Below are positions 51,557-60,862 of a DNA stretch of 64,000 nt, in pieces. The notes under the pieces are model-generated. The model searched no databases. It was not told where the DNA came from and worked only from the letters and a program-made list of their open reading frames with translations. This DNA is from Clostridia bacterium (lineage in GTDB: Bacteria; Bacillota; Clostridia; Oscillospirales; Acutalibacteraceae): NCBI GenBank assembly GCA_017437005.1, contig JAFSBZ010000017.1, positions 1 to 64,000 on the forward strand, in the 5' to 3' direction. A program made the translations under genes and the position numbers. How positions within the stretch are numbered: position 1 is the stretch's first letter; each line of letters starts with the position of its first letter.

Positions 51557-52939
51557 ATGAAGTCAAAAACTTCACGCAAGTCGACCTTTTTTGTAATCCT
51601 GGCACTAATTTTAGCGCTTACATATTTTGCTTTTTTTGGTGCTGAGAATTACTACGGCGACATAAGACAGGTTTACGTTAAGGGTGCTAATGACATCCGT
51701 TGGGGTATTGATATCCGCGGCGGTGTTGAAGCAGTATTTAGCCCCGACAAAGAGGATGTTGAAATTACAAGCGAGGATATGGACTCGGCAAAAGCAATTA
51801 TTGAAACTCGTCTTGTAAACAACAACATCACCGACTATGAGGTTTATACCGATTCTTTCAATCATCAGATTATCGTTCGTTTCCCTTGGGCCGCAGACGA
51901 AAGCGACTTTGACGCTCAAAAAGCAGTTCAAGAATTGGGTGAGACCGCAATGCTTACATTCTGCGGTAATCAGACCCAAGACGACGTTATTCTAAAGGGT
52001 GCTGATGACATTAAATCAGCGCAAGCGGGTGTTAACCCCGAAAATCCAACAGAACCACTCGTAGTCCTTGAACTTACCGATATAGGTAGAGCTAAGTTTG
52101 CAGCAGGAACACAAAAGTATCACGGTCAACAAATTTCTATCTGGATGGACGATACTATGATTTCGGCTCCTACTGTTGATTCGGTTATTACCGAAGGCAT
52201 TGCAACCATTTCGGGTATTGGTTCTGCCGACGAGGCAAAAGACCTTGCCGACAAAATTAACGCAGGTTCACTTCCATTTGCGCTTACCGTTGACGAAAGC
52301 AAGCTTCAGATAATCTCTCCTTCCCTTGGTTCTGATGCGCTTAAAGTAATGGTTATTGCTGGCGCTATTGCATTTGGTATTGTTTGTCTTATTATGATAA
52401 CTCGTTACCGTATAAACGGTTTAGTAGCAGCTATCGCGCTTCTTGGTCAGCTCGCAGGCTCTATTGCTTGCATCTCGGGATTCTTCCCTAATGCTTCAAG
52501 CTTTACGCTTACTATTCCTGGTATTGCAGGTATTATACTTTCAATCGGTGTTGGTGTTGACTGTAACGTTATTGCAGCAGAACGTATACGTGACGAGTTT
52601 AAACGCGGCAAACCGCTTGATGCTGCTATTAACTCAGGCTTTAAAAACAGTCTTTCAGCAATTATTGACGGTAACGTTACCATCGTTATCGTAGCAATCG
52701 TGCTTATGGGCGCGTTTGGTTCACCTGACAGCTTCCTTTCAAAAGTGTTCTCACCTGTTATGTCACTCTTTGGCACATCAATAACAGGTTCTATCTACTC
52801 ATTTGGTTATACATTGCTTATCGGTGTTATATTCAATCTTATTATGGGCGTTCTTGCTTCTAAGTTAATGGTTAAGAGCATCTCTCAATTTAAATGCATG
52901 AGAAATCCTGCCCTTTACGGAGGTAAGAAAAATGGCTAA
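51557..52939 (+). CDS. secD: Protein translocase subunit SecD
   Basis: A 460-residue RND-type membrane protein; ATG 51557 follows GGAGG. One N-terminal membrane segment, the WGIDIRGGVEAVF block, the P1 extracellular domain (about 60-265) and five further segments are visible. TM4 has GVGVDCNVIAAERIRDE. With SecF it uses the ion gradient to help export. It overlaps secF by 8 bases. Confidence 0.95.
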   Translation: MKSKTSRKSTFFVILALILALTYFAFFGAENYYGDIRQVYVKGANDIRWGIDIRGGVEAVFSPDKEDVEITSEDMDSAKAIIETRLVNNNITDYEVYTDSFNHQIIVRFPWAADESDFDAQKAVQELGETAMLTFCGNQTQDDVILKGADDIKSAQAGVNPENPTEPLVVLELTDIGRAKFAAGTQKYHGQQISIWMDDTMISAPTVDSVITEGIATISGIGSADEAKDLADKINAGSLPFALTVDESKLQIISPSLGSDALKVMVIAGAIAFGIVCLIMITRYRINGLVAAIALLGQLAGSIACISGFFPNASSFTLTIPGIAGIILSIGVGVDCNVIAAERIRDEFKRGKPLDAAINSGFKNSLSAIIDGNVTIVIVAIVLMGAFGSPDSFLSKVFSPVMSLFGTSITGSIYSFGYTLLIGVIFNLIMGVLASKLMVKSISQFKCMRNPALYGGKKNG

Positions 52940-53849
52940 TAAAATAATTAACACTAAAAAGTGGTTTAAAATATCTATCATTGCCTATGCAATTTTAATT
53001 GTTGCAGGTATTGTAATGACCGTAGTTTTTGGACCTAAGCTTGATATCAACTTTAGCGGCGGTACACAAATTTCTTACGAATTTGAAGGTGAAATTGCCG
53101 AAGACAAGTTTAAAGCAACCGTTAGCGGTTCGCTTGATAAGGATTTTACCGTCAGCAAAAGCACATCTCTTACAGGCGATGCTAATTACATTGTAATAAC
53201 TCTTGCAGGCAAGAATTCTATCTCGGCCGAAACTCAAGAAAACATTACAAAAGCTTTAGAAAAGGATTTTGCCGACAACAAAATCTCGCTTCGCGATTCT
53301 AACTCTGTAAGCCCAACTGTTGCAGGTACTTTCTTCTTAAAAAGCTTGGTTGCCGTACTTATAACCGCAGTTCTTGTTGTAATTTATGTTGGTATTCGTT
53401 TCAAAAAAATCGGCGGTGTATCGGCATCTCTCACAGCGTTTTGCGCGCTTATTCTTGACTTGCTTACTGCATTCTTTATTTGCGTAATCTTTAGATTACC
53501 AATTGATATGAACTTTATGGCTGTAGTGCTTACAATTCTTGGTTACTCGCTTAACGACACAATAGTTATTTATGACCGTGTTCGCGAAAACAAGAGTATG
53601 TACCCCGAGATGCCTCTTTCGGAAAATGTGGACAAAAGCGTATCCAACACACTTGTACGTAACATTGTTACAACCGTTACAACCGTATGCGCAGTGCTTA
53701 CAATAGTTGTAGTATCGGAACTTTTTGGTCTTACCACGCTACGTTCATTTGCAATTCCTATGGCATTTGGTTTGGTATCCGGCTGCTTCTCTTCACTGTT
53801 TATATCCGGTCCGTTATGGGTTATGTACAAAGAAAGAAAAGCAAAATAA
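52932..53849 (+). CDS. secF: Protein translocase subunit SecF
   Basis: A 305-residue partner of SecD with six membrane segments. LDINFSGGTQISYEF is the first periplasmic block, and LGYSLNDTIVIYDRVREN the conserved TM4 region. The start is ATG 52932, with GGAGG inside the secD end. Confidence 0.95.
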   Translation: MANKIINTKKWFKISIIAYAILIVAGIVMTVVFGPKLDINFSGGTQISYEFEGEIAEDKFKATVSGSLDKDFTVSKSTSLTGDANYIVITLAGKNSISAETQENITKALEKDFADNKISLRDSNSVSPTVAGTFFLKSLVAVLITAVLVVIYVGIRFKKIGGVSASLTAFCALILDLLTAFFICVIFRLPIDMNFMAVVLTILGYSLNDTIVIYDRVRENKSMYPEMPLSENVDKSVSNTLVRNIVTTVTTVCAVLTIVVVSELFGLTTLRSFAIPMAFGLVSGCFSSLFISGPLWVMYKERKAK

Positions 53850-53862
53850 TTTACGTATATTT

Positions 53863-53895
53863 AATCCCCCGTGTAAAGCGGGGGATTTTTTATTT
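53863..53895. terminator. Terminator after secF
   Basis: A 9-bp stem AATCCCCCG / CGGGGGATT with a 7-base loop and a T-run. Confidence 0.88.
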
Positions 53896-54957
53896 GGGGG
53901 ATGTTCCGTCGCTTAATATATACGGTTGATCTTGATCGGTTTTAAGCGCAGATAACCAACAAGTTGTAAATTCTTTAGGGTTTTGCTGATTAAATTTTAT
54001 TAACCTTCCGCCGCGACAAGTATTGTCACTATAGCACCCTGTAGACAATTTTCCCGCAAAACCCAACAACACACCTTTATAAGAGCCAATAAAATTGTTG
54101 CGATGATTGTGTCCAAAAATAACCGCTTTAATATCGCCCTGTTGCAAGATTGTTTCAAATATATTATTATCGAGTTCTTTTGACGAGGTGTGAATATTAA
54201 TTTTATCTATTTTCTTTCCACTTTGTGTGATATATCCGTTGTTGTTAAAATTTATCTCGTTTGCAATACCATAAATTGTGCTTTCACCACCGTAATACAT
54301 TTCAAGTATTTGCGGCAAGGGTATATGCATACACAAAACCGATGTTACAGCCATTCCACTGTTAATCTTTTTAAAAGCATTGGATTGTTCTTTATACCAC
54401 TCTATCTGCTTTAGACTAAGTCCTTCATAACCACCGTCTCCTGCAGTACCGCTGTCCATACCGTATATTGCAAACACAATTTTGCTACCGTCATTTGAAT
54501 ACACGGGCAACACATAGTTCATAGGTCGCGTAGAATCATATCCTATATCATTTGCGCTTACAATATTATTCATACAAAGCTCATAACTCTTATACATTTT
54601 ATAATACTTGTATTTAAATGGGTCGTGATTGCCGTTGGTGGTTGCCCAATATATGTTTCTTTTGCTTAGCGGAGATATAAACAAATCCCACATATCCATA
54701 GGTATCACATTTTTAGAATTCATATCACCATTTATCATAACAAAATCAGGATTTGACCTTTTAACAAGCGTTTCAAGCTCATTACGTGCCTCGCGCCATT
54801 GAGTTACAGTATCACATTGCGGATCAGAAACTATAAGGATTGTAAAATCTCCATTTTCATCGCATATAAGCATTTTATTGTTAGAACCTTGTGCAACGGT
54901 TGCCACCGCAAACACCAAAAAAATTGTAATAAATGTAAACAGTAGTATTTTTTTCAT
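53890..54957 (-). CDS. Secreted calcineurin-like metallophosphoesterase
   Basis: A 355-residue protein with signal peptide (about 1-22, VAQGS). Metal motifs are SDPQCD (where D-x-H is usual, Gln stands at the His position), MINGDMN, TTNGNHDPF, CMHIPLP and IFGHNHRN. The first motif variation is common in the DevT-like/ Ser-Thr PPase-like group. A phosphoester or phosphodiester outside the cell is the likely substrate. It is transcribed alone. Confidence 0.85.
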   Translation of the reverse strand: MKKILLFTFITIFLVFAVATVAQGSNNKMLICDENGDFTILIVSDPQCDTVTQWREARNELETLVKRSNPDFVMINGDMNSKNVIPMDMWDLFISPLSKRNIYWATTNGNHDPFKYKYYKMYKSYELCMNNIVSANDIGYDSTRPMNYVLPVYSNDGSKIVFAIYGMDSGTAGDGGYEGLSLKQIEWYKEQSNAFKKINSGMAVTSVLCMHIPLPQILEMYYGGESTIYGIANEINFNNNGYITQSGKKIDKINIHTSSKELDNNIFETILQQGDIKAVIFGHNHRNNFIGSYKGVLLGFAGKLSTGCYSDNTCRGGRLIKFNQQNPKEFTTCWLSALKTDQDQPYILSDGTSPK

Positions 54958-55023
54958 TTTTTCACCATATCCCTATTTATAAATTAACATCTCCATTTTT
55001 TTAATTTACATAACAAGAAAATA

Positions 55024-55052
55024 TTGAAAAAATAATTATAATGCGATATAAT
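55024..55052 (+). promoter_or_regulatory. Promoter of ychF
   Basis: TTGAAA, 17 bases, TATAAT, 39 bases before the start; AAGGAGA follows. Confidence 0.7.
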
Positions 55053-55091
55053 AAATTGATAATTACCAAATTTAAGGAGAATTAAAAAATT

Positions 55092-56192
55092 ATGAAGCTT
55101 GGTATGGTTGGACTTCCAAATGTTGGTAAGTCAACTCTTTTTAACGCAATAACAAATGCAGGCGCACAGTCGGCAAACTATCCATTTTGCACCATTGAGC
55201 CAAATGTTGGTATGGTAAGCGTGCCTGATGAACGACTTGAAAAATTGGCTGAAATATATAATCCTGACAAATTCACTCCTGCTGTAATTGAGTTTGTTGA
55301 TATTGCAGGTCTTGTAAAGGGCGCATCAAAGGGTGAAGGTCTTGGCAATAAGTTTTTAAGTAACATTCGTGAGGTTGATGCGGTTGTTCACGTTGTTCGC
55401 TGTTTTGAAAGCACTGATATTATTCACGTAGAAGGCTCGGTTAATCCGCTTCGCGATATAGAAACTATAAATCTTGAACTTATATTCTCTGATATTGAAA
55501 TCACACAGCGTCGTCTTGACAAAGCTACAAAGGCACTAAAAGGCGATAAATCTATGCAGGCCGAGGTTGACTTTTTAAAACGTCTTATTACACATCTTGA
55601 AGACGGTCTTCCCGCTCGTTCGGTAGAGATTACAAGCGATACCGAAGCAGAGGTTTTGGCTACAACGTCATTGCTTTCGGCAAAGCCTGTAATTTACGCT
55701 TGCAATATGAGTGAAGATGATTTTAAAAACGGCATTGATTCTAACGCAGGTTATAATGCAGTAAAAGAGGCCGCCGCAAAAGAAAATGCCGAAATTTTAC
55801 CTATTTGCGCAGCGCTTGAAGCCGAACTTGCAGGTCTTGACGACGAGGAAAAATCAATGTTTTTAGAAGATTTGGGCCTTGAGCGTTCGGGTCTTGACCG
55901 TATGATTCAAAAATGCTATAGCCTTTTAGGTCTTATTTCTTATCTTACCGCAGGCAAACCTGAAGTTCGCGCTTGGACTATTGAGCGCGGCACAAAGGCT
56001 CCGCAGGCGGCGGGTAAAATTCACACCGATTTTGAGCGTGGATTTATTCGCGCCGAAGTAATTGCTTATGATGACTTTATGGCTTGCGGCGGCAATATGG
56101 TTACCGCAAAAGAAAAGGGCCTTGTAAGAAGCGAAGGCAAGGAATACGTTATGAACGACGGAGATATTGTTCTTTTTAGATTTAATGTATAA
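55092..56192 (+). CDS. ychF: Redox-regulated ATPase/GTPase YchF (Obg family)
   Basis: A 366-residue P-loop protein with GLPNVGKST (about 7-15), [18 protein letters not shown] (G3 area) and the TGS domain at the C-terminus (about 280-366), with [10 protein letters not shown] and [15 protein letters not shown]. The G4 motif NKxD is replaced by CNMSEDD, which in this family shifts preference to ATP. It binds ribosomes. Confidence 0.96.
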   Translation: MKLGMVGLPNVGKSTLFNAITNAGAQSANYPFCTIEPNVGMVSVPDERLEKLAEIYNPDKFTPAVIEFVDIAGLVKGASKGEGLGNKFLSNIREVDAVVHVVRCFESTDIIHVEGSVNPLRDIETINLELIFSDIEITQRRLDKATKALKGDKSMQAEVDFLKRLITHLEDGLPARSVEITSDTEAEVLATTSLLSAKPVIYACNMSEDDFKNGIDSNAGYNAVKEAAAKENAEILPICAALEAELAGLDDEEKSMFLEDLGLERSGLDRMIQKCYSLLGLISYLTAGKPEVRAWTIERGTKAPQAAGKIHTDFERGFIRAEVIAYDDFMACGGNMVTAKEKGLVRSEGKEYVMNDGDIVLFRFNV

Positions 56193-56197
56193 CAAAT

Positions 56198-56233
56198 AAA
56201 TAATCACCCAAAATAGTCTTGGGTGATTATTTT
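56198..56233 (+). terminator. Terminator after ychF that overlaps the next start
   Basis: A 14-bp stem AAATAATCACCCAA / TTGGGTGATTATTT. The 3' arm contains the GGGTG ribosome site of the next gene. Confidence 0.8.
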
Positions 56234-56615
56234 GAAAAAGCACAAATGCAGCCTAACTCTTTTTGGTTTGGGCGCTATTGGTTATGGGCTTATAGAAATA
56301 TTATGGCGCGGAAGAACACACCCGTCGATGCTGCTTGCGGGCGGAATATCGTTCTTAGGATTATCAAAAATATCCGAAAAGCTTAAAAATTCAAGCCTTA
56401 TTAAAAAGGCGCTTACAGCGTGCATTTTTATTACGGCTATTGAGTATTTTTTTGGAATACTCTTTAATGTAATTTTAAAACGCAAGGTTTGGGATTACAG
56501 TAAAATGCCGCTTAATATTGGCGGTCAGGTTTGCGCGCTATATTCTTTTTTTTGGTTTATACTAAGTTTGTTATTCATACCACTATCCGATAAAATACGA
56601 CATAAAATGAGGTAA
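56232..56615 (+). CDS. Small membrane protein, CmpB/PF06541-like
   Basis: A 127-residue protein with four hydrophobic segments (about 8-22, 33-45, 58-80, 95-118). TTG 56232 follows GGGTG by 6 bases; GTG 56223 is another choice. YGLIEILWRGRTHPSM, EYFFGIL and VWDYSKMPLNIGGQVC match a family annotated as putative ABC transporter permease, whose function is unproven. It is read through from ychF or coupled with alr (6-base gap). Confidence 0.75.
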   Translation: MKKHKCSLTLFGLGAIGYGLIEILWRGRTHPSMLLAGGISFLGLSKISEKLKNSSLIKKALTACIFITAIEYFFGILFNVILKRKVWDYSKMPLNIGGQVCALYSFFWFILSLLFIPLSDKIRHKMR

Positions 56616-56621
56616 TACATT

Positions 56622-57752
56622 GTGGCAAAGTTTTTACGTAGGACCTGGGCAGAAATAGATGTAAATGCCCTTATACATAATTTTAATATTATTAAATCCA
56701 CGGCAAAAGTTCCCATTTGCGCAGTAGTTAAAGCCAATGCTTATGGTCATAATGTTGATATTGTAGTACCTGTTTTAGAAAAAGCAGGCGCTGACTTTTT
56801 TGCGGTATCAAATATAGAAGAAGCTATCGAACTTCGAGAGCTCGGCATTACTAAACCAATTTTAATTTTGGGGTATACCCCGTGCGAATATGTAACCGAA
56901 CTTAATAAATACGACATTTCACAATGCGTATATTCTCTTGACTATGCCAGGGAGCTTTCTTTTGAAGCTATCAAAAATAACATAAAAATCAAAATACACA
57001 TTAAGCTTGATACCGGTATGTCTCGTATTGGTTTTGACTGCCGTAGCAATGCGTTAAACGGCATAAACGATGCCATAGTCTCGGCAAAGCTTGAAGGCTT
57101 TATTTTAGAGGGGGTATTTACCCACTTTGCCGTTTCTGACAGAAATAAGATGCAAGAAGACGGATTTACAGATGAACAATATAATCGTTTTGATAATGCA
57201 GTAGTCTTATTAAAACAAAGCGGATTAAATCCACAACTTTGTCACTGCTGTAATTCGGCGGCTTTGTGCCTTGATAATAATAAGCACTTTGATATGTGTC
57301 GCGCCGGTATTATTCTTTATGGGCTTACACCGTCATCAGACCTTAAACTGCCTCAAGATTTTATACCTGCTATGAATTTCAAATCAGTAGTATCTTTGGT
57401 TAAAACAATAAGCAAGGGTGATACCGTAAGCTATGGAAGAACCTTTAAAGCGCAAAAAGATATGACTATAGCAACCGTTAGTTGCGGTTATGCCGACGGC
57501 TATCCCCGCTTACTGTCAAGCAAGGGTTATGTTTTAATTAATGGCAAACGCGCAAATATATTAGGTCGCGTTTGTATGGACCAGTTTTGTGTTGACATTA
57601 CCAATATACCCAATATTAAGCGTGGCGACGAGGTTTTGCTTTGGGGACGTGATTTACCCGTAGAGCAGTTTGCCGATATGATCGGCACCATAAATTACGA
57701 GCTTGTATGTGGTGTGTCAGAACGCGTTAAAAAAATAAAAAAAGAGCAATAA
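56622..57752 (+). CDS. alr: Alanine racemase
   Basis: A 376-residue fold-type III PLP enzyme that makes D-alanine for the cell wall. The PLP Lys37 is in AVVKANAYGH; KLDTGMSRIGF and the catalytic Tyr in TVSYGRTFKA are conserved. The start is GTG 56622. It could be either a biosynthetic or a spore-linked copy. Confidence 0.95.
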   Translation: MAKFLRRTWAEIDVNALIHNFNIIKSTAKVPICAVVKANAYGHNVDIVVPVLEKAGADFFAVSNIEEAIELRELGITKPILILGYTPCEYVTELNKYDISQCVYSLDYARELSFEAIKNNIKIKIHIKLDTGMSRIGFDCRSNALNGINDAIVSAKLEGFILEGVFTHFAVSDRNKMQEDGFTDEQYNRFDNAVVLLKQSGLNPQLCHCCNSAALCLDNNKHFDMCRAGIILYGLTPSSDLKLPQDFIPAMNFKSVVSLVKTISKGDTVSYGRTFKAQKDMTIATVSCGYADGYPRLLSSKGYVLINGKRANILGRVCMDQFCVDITNIPNIKRGDEVLLWGRDLPVEQFADMIGTINYELVCGVSERVKKIKKEQ

Positions 57753-57779
57753 TACCAAGGGGTATTATTGCCTTTTTTT
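57746..57779 (+). terminator. Terminator after alr
   Basis: An 11-bp stem GCAATAATACC / GGTATTATTGC with loop AAGG and a T7 run. Confidence 0.9.
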
Positions 57780-57801
57780 GATTTACGAAAGGATTTTTGC
57801 C

Positions 57802-59283
57802 GTGAAAAAATATATTCTCACTTTAGATGAAGGTACAACAAGCGCCAGAGCGATTATTTTTGATGAGTGCGGTAATGTGGTTTCTATTGCTCAAAACGAA
57901 TTTACACAAATCTATCCACAACCAGGTTTTGTGGAGCACGACCCGATTGAAATACTATCGGCGCAATATTCCGCAATAACAGAATGTATTATTAAATCAG
58001 GGCTTAGCGCAAGCGATATTTCCTGTGTCGGTATTACAAATCAGCGCGAAACAGTTGTGGTATGGGATAAAAATACCGGTGCGCCAATTTGCAATGCTAT
58101 TGTATGGCAATGCCGCCGGACAGCGCCAATTTGTGAAGAATTAAAATCGCAAGGTCTTGAAGAATACATAAAAAACACAACAGGGCTTAAAATCGATGCA
58201 TACTTTTCCGCTACAAAAATCAAATGGATACTGGATAATATTGACGGTGCGAAAGAGTCAGCGCGGCGCGGCGAATTGCTTTTTGGCACAATAGATACCT
58301 GGCTTATGTGGAAACTCTCGGGCGGTAAAATACACGCGACCGATGAGACAAATGCCTCTCGCACAATGCTTTATGATATAAACAATTTGTGTTGGGATAA
58401 AAAACTGCTCGAAATATTTGAGATTCCAACGAGTATGCTTCCCACAGTGCAAAAAAGCGGTAGTGTGTACGGCAACATAGATATAATGGGTACATCACTT
58501 GCAGTATGCGGTGTGGCAGGCGACCAACAATCCGCTCTTTTTGGCCAAAACTGTATAAACATAGGTGACGTTAAAAACACCTATGGCACTGGTTGCTTTT
58601 TGTTGATGAATACGGGCAAAAACGCTATTTTAAGTCATAACGGTATGCTTACAACCATTGCCGCCACAGTAGAGAACACACCCACTCAATATGCGCTTGA
58701 AGGCAGTGTTTTTATTGGTGGTGCCGTAATACAATGGCTCAGAGATGAATTGAAGCTTATTGAAAATGCTGCGCAAAGCGAAGAGCTTGCTTTATCGATA
58801 CCCGATAGCGCAGGAGTATATATCGTCCCCGCCTTTGCAGGACTGGGTGCTCCTTATTGGGATATGTATGCCCGTGGAACAATTTGCGGGCTAACTCGAG
58901 GAGCTGGTCGCAATCATATTGTTAGAGCCGCGCTCGAATCAATTGCATATCAAACAAACGACCTTATAATTGCTATGCAAAACGATGCTAACATTGCCGT
59001 TACTTCCCTTAAAGCCGACGGCGGTGCGGCGAGAAATAAATTTTTAATGCAATTTCAAGCTAATATATCAAACGTAGATGTAATTTGTCCCCAAAACGCA
59101 GAAGCCACCGCGTTAGGTGCCGCGCTACTTGCAGGCAAAACAGCAGGTATAATCAACAATATTGATAACATAAATTCTACTGCTGATGTTTTTAAATCAA
59201 ATATGGAAGATACAACAAGAAAAAATAATTTGAGTGGTTGGCATCGGGCGGTAAACAGCACAATCTCATTTGCAAAGGAATGA
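57802..59283 (+). CDS. glpK: Glycerol kinase
   Basis: A 493-residue FGGY kinase that phosphorylates glycerol. GTG 57802 follows GAAAGGA by 8 bases. Marks are LDEGTTSARAI, TNQRETVVVWD, GDQQSALFGQ, and the ATP site GTGCFLLMNTG with DGGAARNKF. It overlaps or nearly meets the lipase gene (4-base gap), so glycerol released by the lipase may be used directly. No glpF or glpD is near. Confidence 0.95.
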   Translation: MKKYILTLDEGTTSARAIIFDECGNVVSIAQNEFTQIYPQPGFVEHDPIEILSAQYSAITECIIKSGLSASDISCVGITNQRETVVVWDKNTGAPICNAIVWQCRRTAPICEELKSQGLEEYIKNTTGLKIDAYFSATKIKWILDNIDGAKESARRGELLFGTIDTWLMWKLSGGKIHATDETNASRTMLYDINNLCWDKKLLEIFEIPTSMLPTVQKSGSVYGNIDIMGTSLAVCGVAGDQQSALFGQNCINIGDVKNTYGTGCFLLMNTGKNAILSHNGMLTTIAATVENTPTQYALEGSVFIGGAVIQWLRDELKLIENAAQSEELALSIPDSAGVYIVPAFAGLGAPYWDMYARGTICGLTRGAGRNHIVRAALESIAYQTNDLIIAMQNDANIAVTSLKADGGAARNKFLMQFQANISNVDVICPQNAEATALGAALLAGKTAGIINNIDNINSTADVFKSNMEDTTRKNNLSGWHRAVNSTISFAKE

Positions 59284-59287
59284 TAAT

Positions 59288-60205
59288 ATGAAATTTACAG
59301 TAAGCGAAAAGCAAGTCTTATCAAGCGATCAAAAAAACACCCTTGCAGGTGTTATGTACATTCCTGATGGTGAAATTAAGGGAATATTTCATTTGGTACA
59401 CGGTATGACCGAATATATTGGCAGATACGCTCCGCTTTTTGAAAGTCTTGCAAGCGTAGGATATTTATGTGTGGGTTTTGATAATTTAGGACACGGTTAT
59501 ACTGCACGCGAAGAAGATTTAGGCTTTATAGCGTCTAAAAACGGCTGGAGCTATATGGTAGATGACGTCAAGCTGTTTGCTGACAACATAAAGGCAGATT
59601 ACCCCGACCTGCCTTATATTTTAATGGGACACAGTATGGGCTCGTTTATAACTCGTGTAGCAGTTGCAAGATACCACGAACTTGCCGATAAATATATTTG
59701 CTGTGGCACAGCAGGTAAAAACCCTGCCGCTTCAGCAGGAATTGCGCTGTGTAATATTGTAAAGGTCTTTAAAGGCGAACGGGCAATATCTCCTTTTTTA
59801 GAAAATATGGCATTTGGTGCCTATAACAAGCGCTTTGAGGGTAATACAAAATACGAATGGCTTACAAAAGACCGTAATATAATTGAAAAATATGCTAAAG
59901 ATAAGTATTGCACATTTCACTTTACCGTATCGGCTATGCGCGACCTTATGACGCTTTTAAAAAATTGTAACAGCGAAAAATGTTTTAATAATACACAAAA
60001 CGATTTACCAATATTACTTATCGCCGGCGATATGGACCCCGTAGGTAATTACGGTGAAGGTGTAAAAGAGGTATATCGCAACTACAAAGCGACGGGCAAA
60101 AAAGATGTATCAATGTTTCTTTATAAAAACTGCCGTCACGAAATACATAACGACAGTTGTAAAGAGCAAATGACCAATGATATTTTAAAATTCATCGCAA
60201 AATAA
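59288..60205 (+). CDS. Alpha/beta hydrolase, monoacylglycerol-lipase-like (S33/Hydrolase_4)
   Basis: A 305-residue hydrolase; ATG 59288 follows AAGGAA. HLVHGMTEYIGRY is the oxyanion region, GHSMGSF the nucleophile elbow (Ser about 118), AGDMDPVG the Asp, and NCRHEIHND the His. This layout fits lysophospholipase/monoacylglycerol lipases, and the glpK neighbour supports a lipid substrate. No signal peptide is present. Confidence 0.83.
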   Translation: MKFTVSEKQVLSSDQKNTLAGVMYIPDGEIKGIFHLVHGMTEYIGRYAPLFESLASVGYLCVGFDNLGHGYTAREEDLGFIASKNGWSYMVDDVKLFADNIKADYPDLPYILMGHSMGSFITRVAVARYHELADKYICCGTAGKNPAASAGIALCNIVKVFKGERAISPFLENMAFGAYNKRFEGNTKYEWLTKDRNIIEKYAKDKYCTFHFTVSAMRDLMTLLKNCNSEKCFNNTQNDLPILLIAGDMDPVGNYGEGVKEVYRNYKATGKKDVSMFLYKNCRHEIHNDSCKEQMTNDILKFIAK

Positions 60206-60210
60206 AAACC

Positions 60211-60247
60211 AAAAATACCAACGCTGAAATTCAACGTTGGTATTTTT
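60211..60247 (+). terminator. Terminator after the lipase gene
   Basis: A 13-bp stem AAAAATACCAACG / CGTTGGTATTTTT with an 11-base loop. Confidence 0.85.
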
Positions 60248-60285
60248 CATAATTATTTTATATTAAAAAAGTTCCCCAAGTGCAT

Positions 60286-60498
60286 TTATTCCTCGTTATC
60301 TTTTTGTATGTTATTTTTATGCAAATTTTTTTGAATTTTATGTTCATCATACTTTTCGCATAGAGTTCGTGCCAACCAAAACATACCGCCAGCCAATATA
60401 AGTGTAGGTATGCCACCTAAAACAACACCAAATTGCTTAATAAGTGTGGTAATTAAACCAAACGCAAAACAGCAACCTACCCAAATTAACGCTTTCAT
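60286..60498 (-). CDS. Small hypothetical membrane protein
   Basis: A 70-residue protein with two hydrophobic segments (about 4-20 and 25-45) and a charged tail (KYDEHKIQKNLHKN). GGGAGG lies 7 bases before the ATG, and a TTGACA-N17-TAAAAT promoter is upstream. It is divergent from a ribbon-helix-helix gene and shares control DNA with it. Confidence 0.7.
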   Translation of the reverse strand: MKALIWVGCCFAFGLITTLIKQFGVVLGGIPTLILAGGMFWLARTLCEKYDEHKIQKNLHKNNIQKDNEE

Positions 60499-60527
60499 AT
60501 CTAAACCTCCCTTGTTTTATAAGTATT

Positions 60528-60556
60528 ATTTTATATTACTAAATATTATTTGTCAA
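60528..60556 (-). promoter_or_regulatory. Promoter of the small membrane protein gene
   Basis: On the minus strand TTGACA, 17 bases, TAAAAT. Confidence 0.75.
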
Positions 60557-60587
60557 CACTAAATAATAGAAAAGCATATAATTTAGT
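60538..60587. promoter_or_regulatory. Three ACTAAAT sites between divergent genes
   Basis: ACTAAAT at 60538-60544 and 60558-60564 (20 bases apart, two helix turns) and inverted ATTTAGT at 60581-60587. They overlap the leftward promoter and a rightward TATAAT, as expected for a ribbon-helix-helix regulator. Confidence 0.6.
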
Positions 60588-60604
60588 GTGTGAGGTGGTA
60601 GATA

Positions 60605-60757
60605 ATGAAACCTTTAAAGGAAAGAATAAGTATAACAATAGATGCAGACTTATTAGAGAAAATCCGCTTTCAAGCCGAGTATGATGACCGTTCAGTTTCA
60701 CAATATATAAACATCGTCCTAAAAGAACATATTAAAAATTTAGAAAACTCAAAATAA
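60605..60757 (+). CDS. Ribbon-helix-helix regulator (Arc/CopG type), 50 residues
   Basis: A 50-residue protein with GAGGTGG before the ATG. RISITIDADLLEKI is the N-terminal beta ribbon and first helix; the second helix follows DDRSVSQYINIVLKEHI. The pattern (alternating strand, DxxLxxKI, SxSxYI) is that of RHH repressors. No toxin gene lies downstream, where a terminator comes instead; the divergent membrane protein is the likely target. Confidence 0.85.
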   Translation: MKPLKERISITIDADLLEKIRFQAEYDDRSVSQYINIVLKEHIKNLENSK

Positions 60758-60809
60758 GTATTTTGTAAAAACTCATTTTAATAAACGAAAATTTTCAATT
60801 CCTGATTAA

Positions 60810-60838
60810 AAAGCACTCATCATTTGATGAGTGCTTTC
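60810..60838. terminator. Bidirectional terminator
   Basis: A 13-bp stem AAAGCACTCATCA / TGATGAGTGCTTT between the converging RHH and gdhA genes. Confidence 0.85.
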
Positions 60839-60862
60839 TCTTAGTCTAATTGTATTTTTGAA

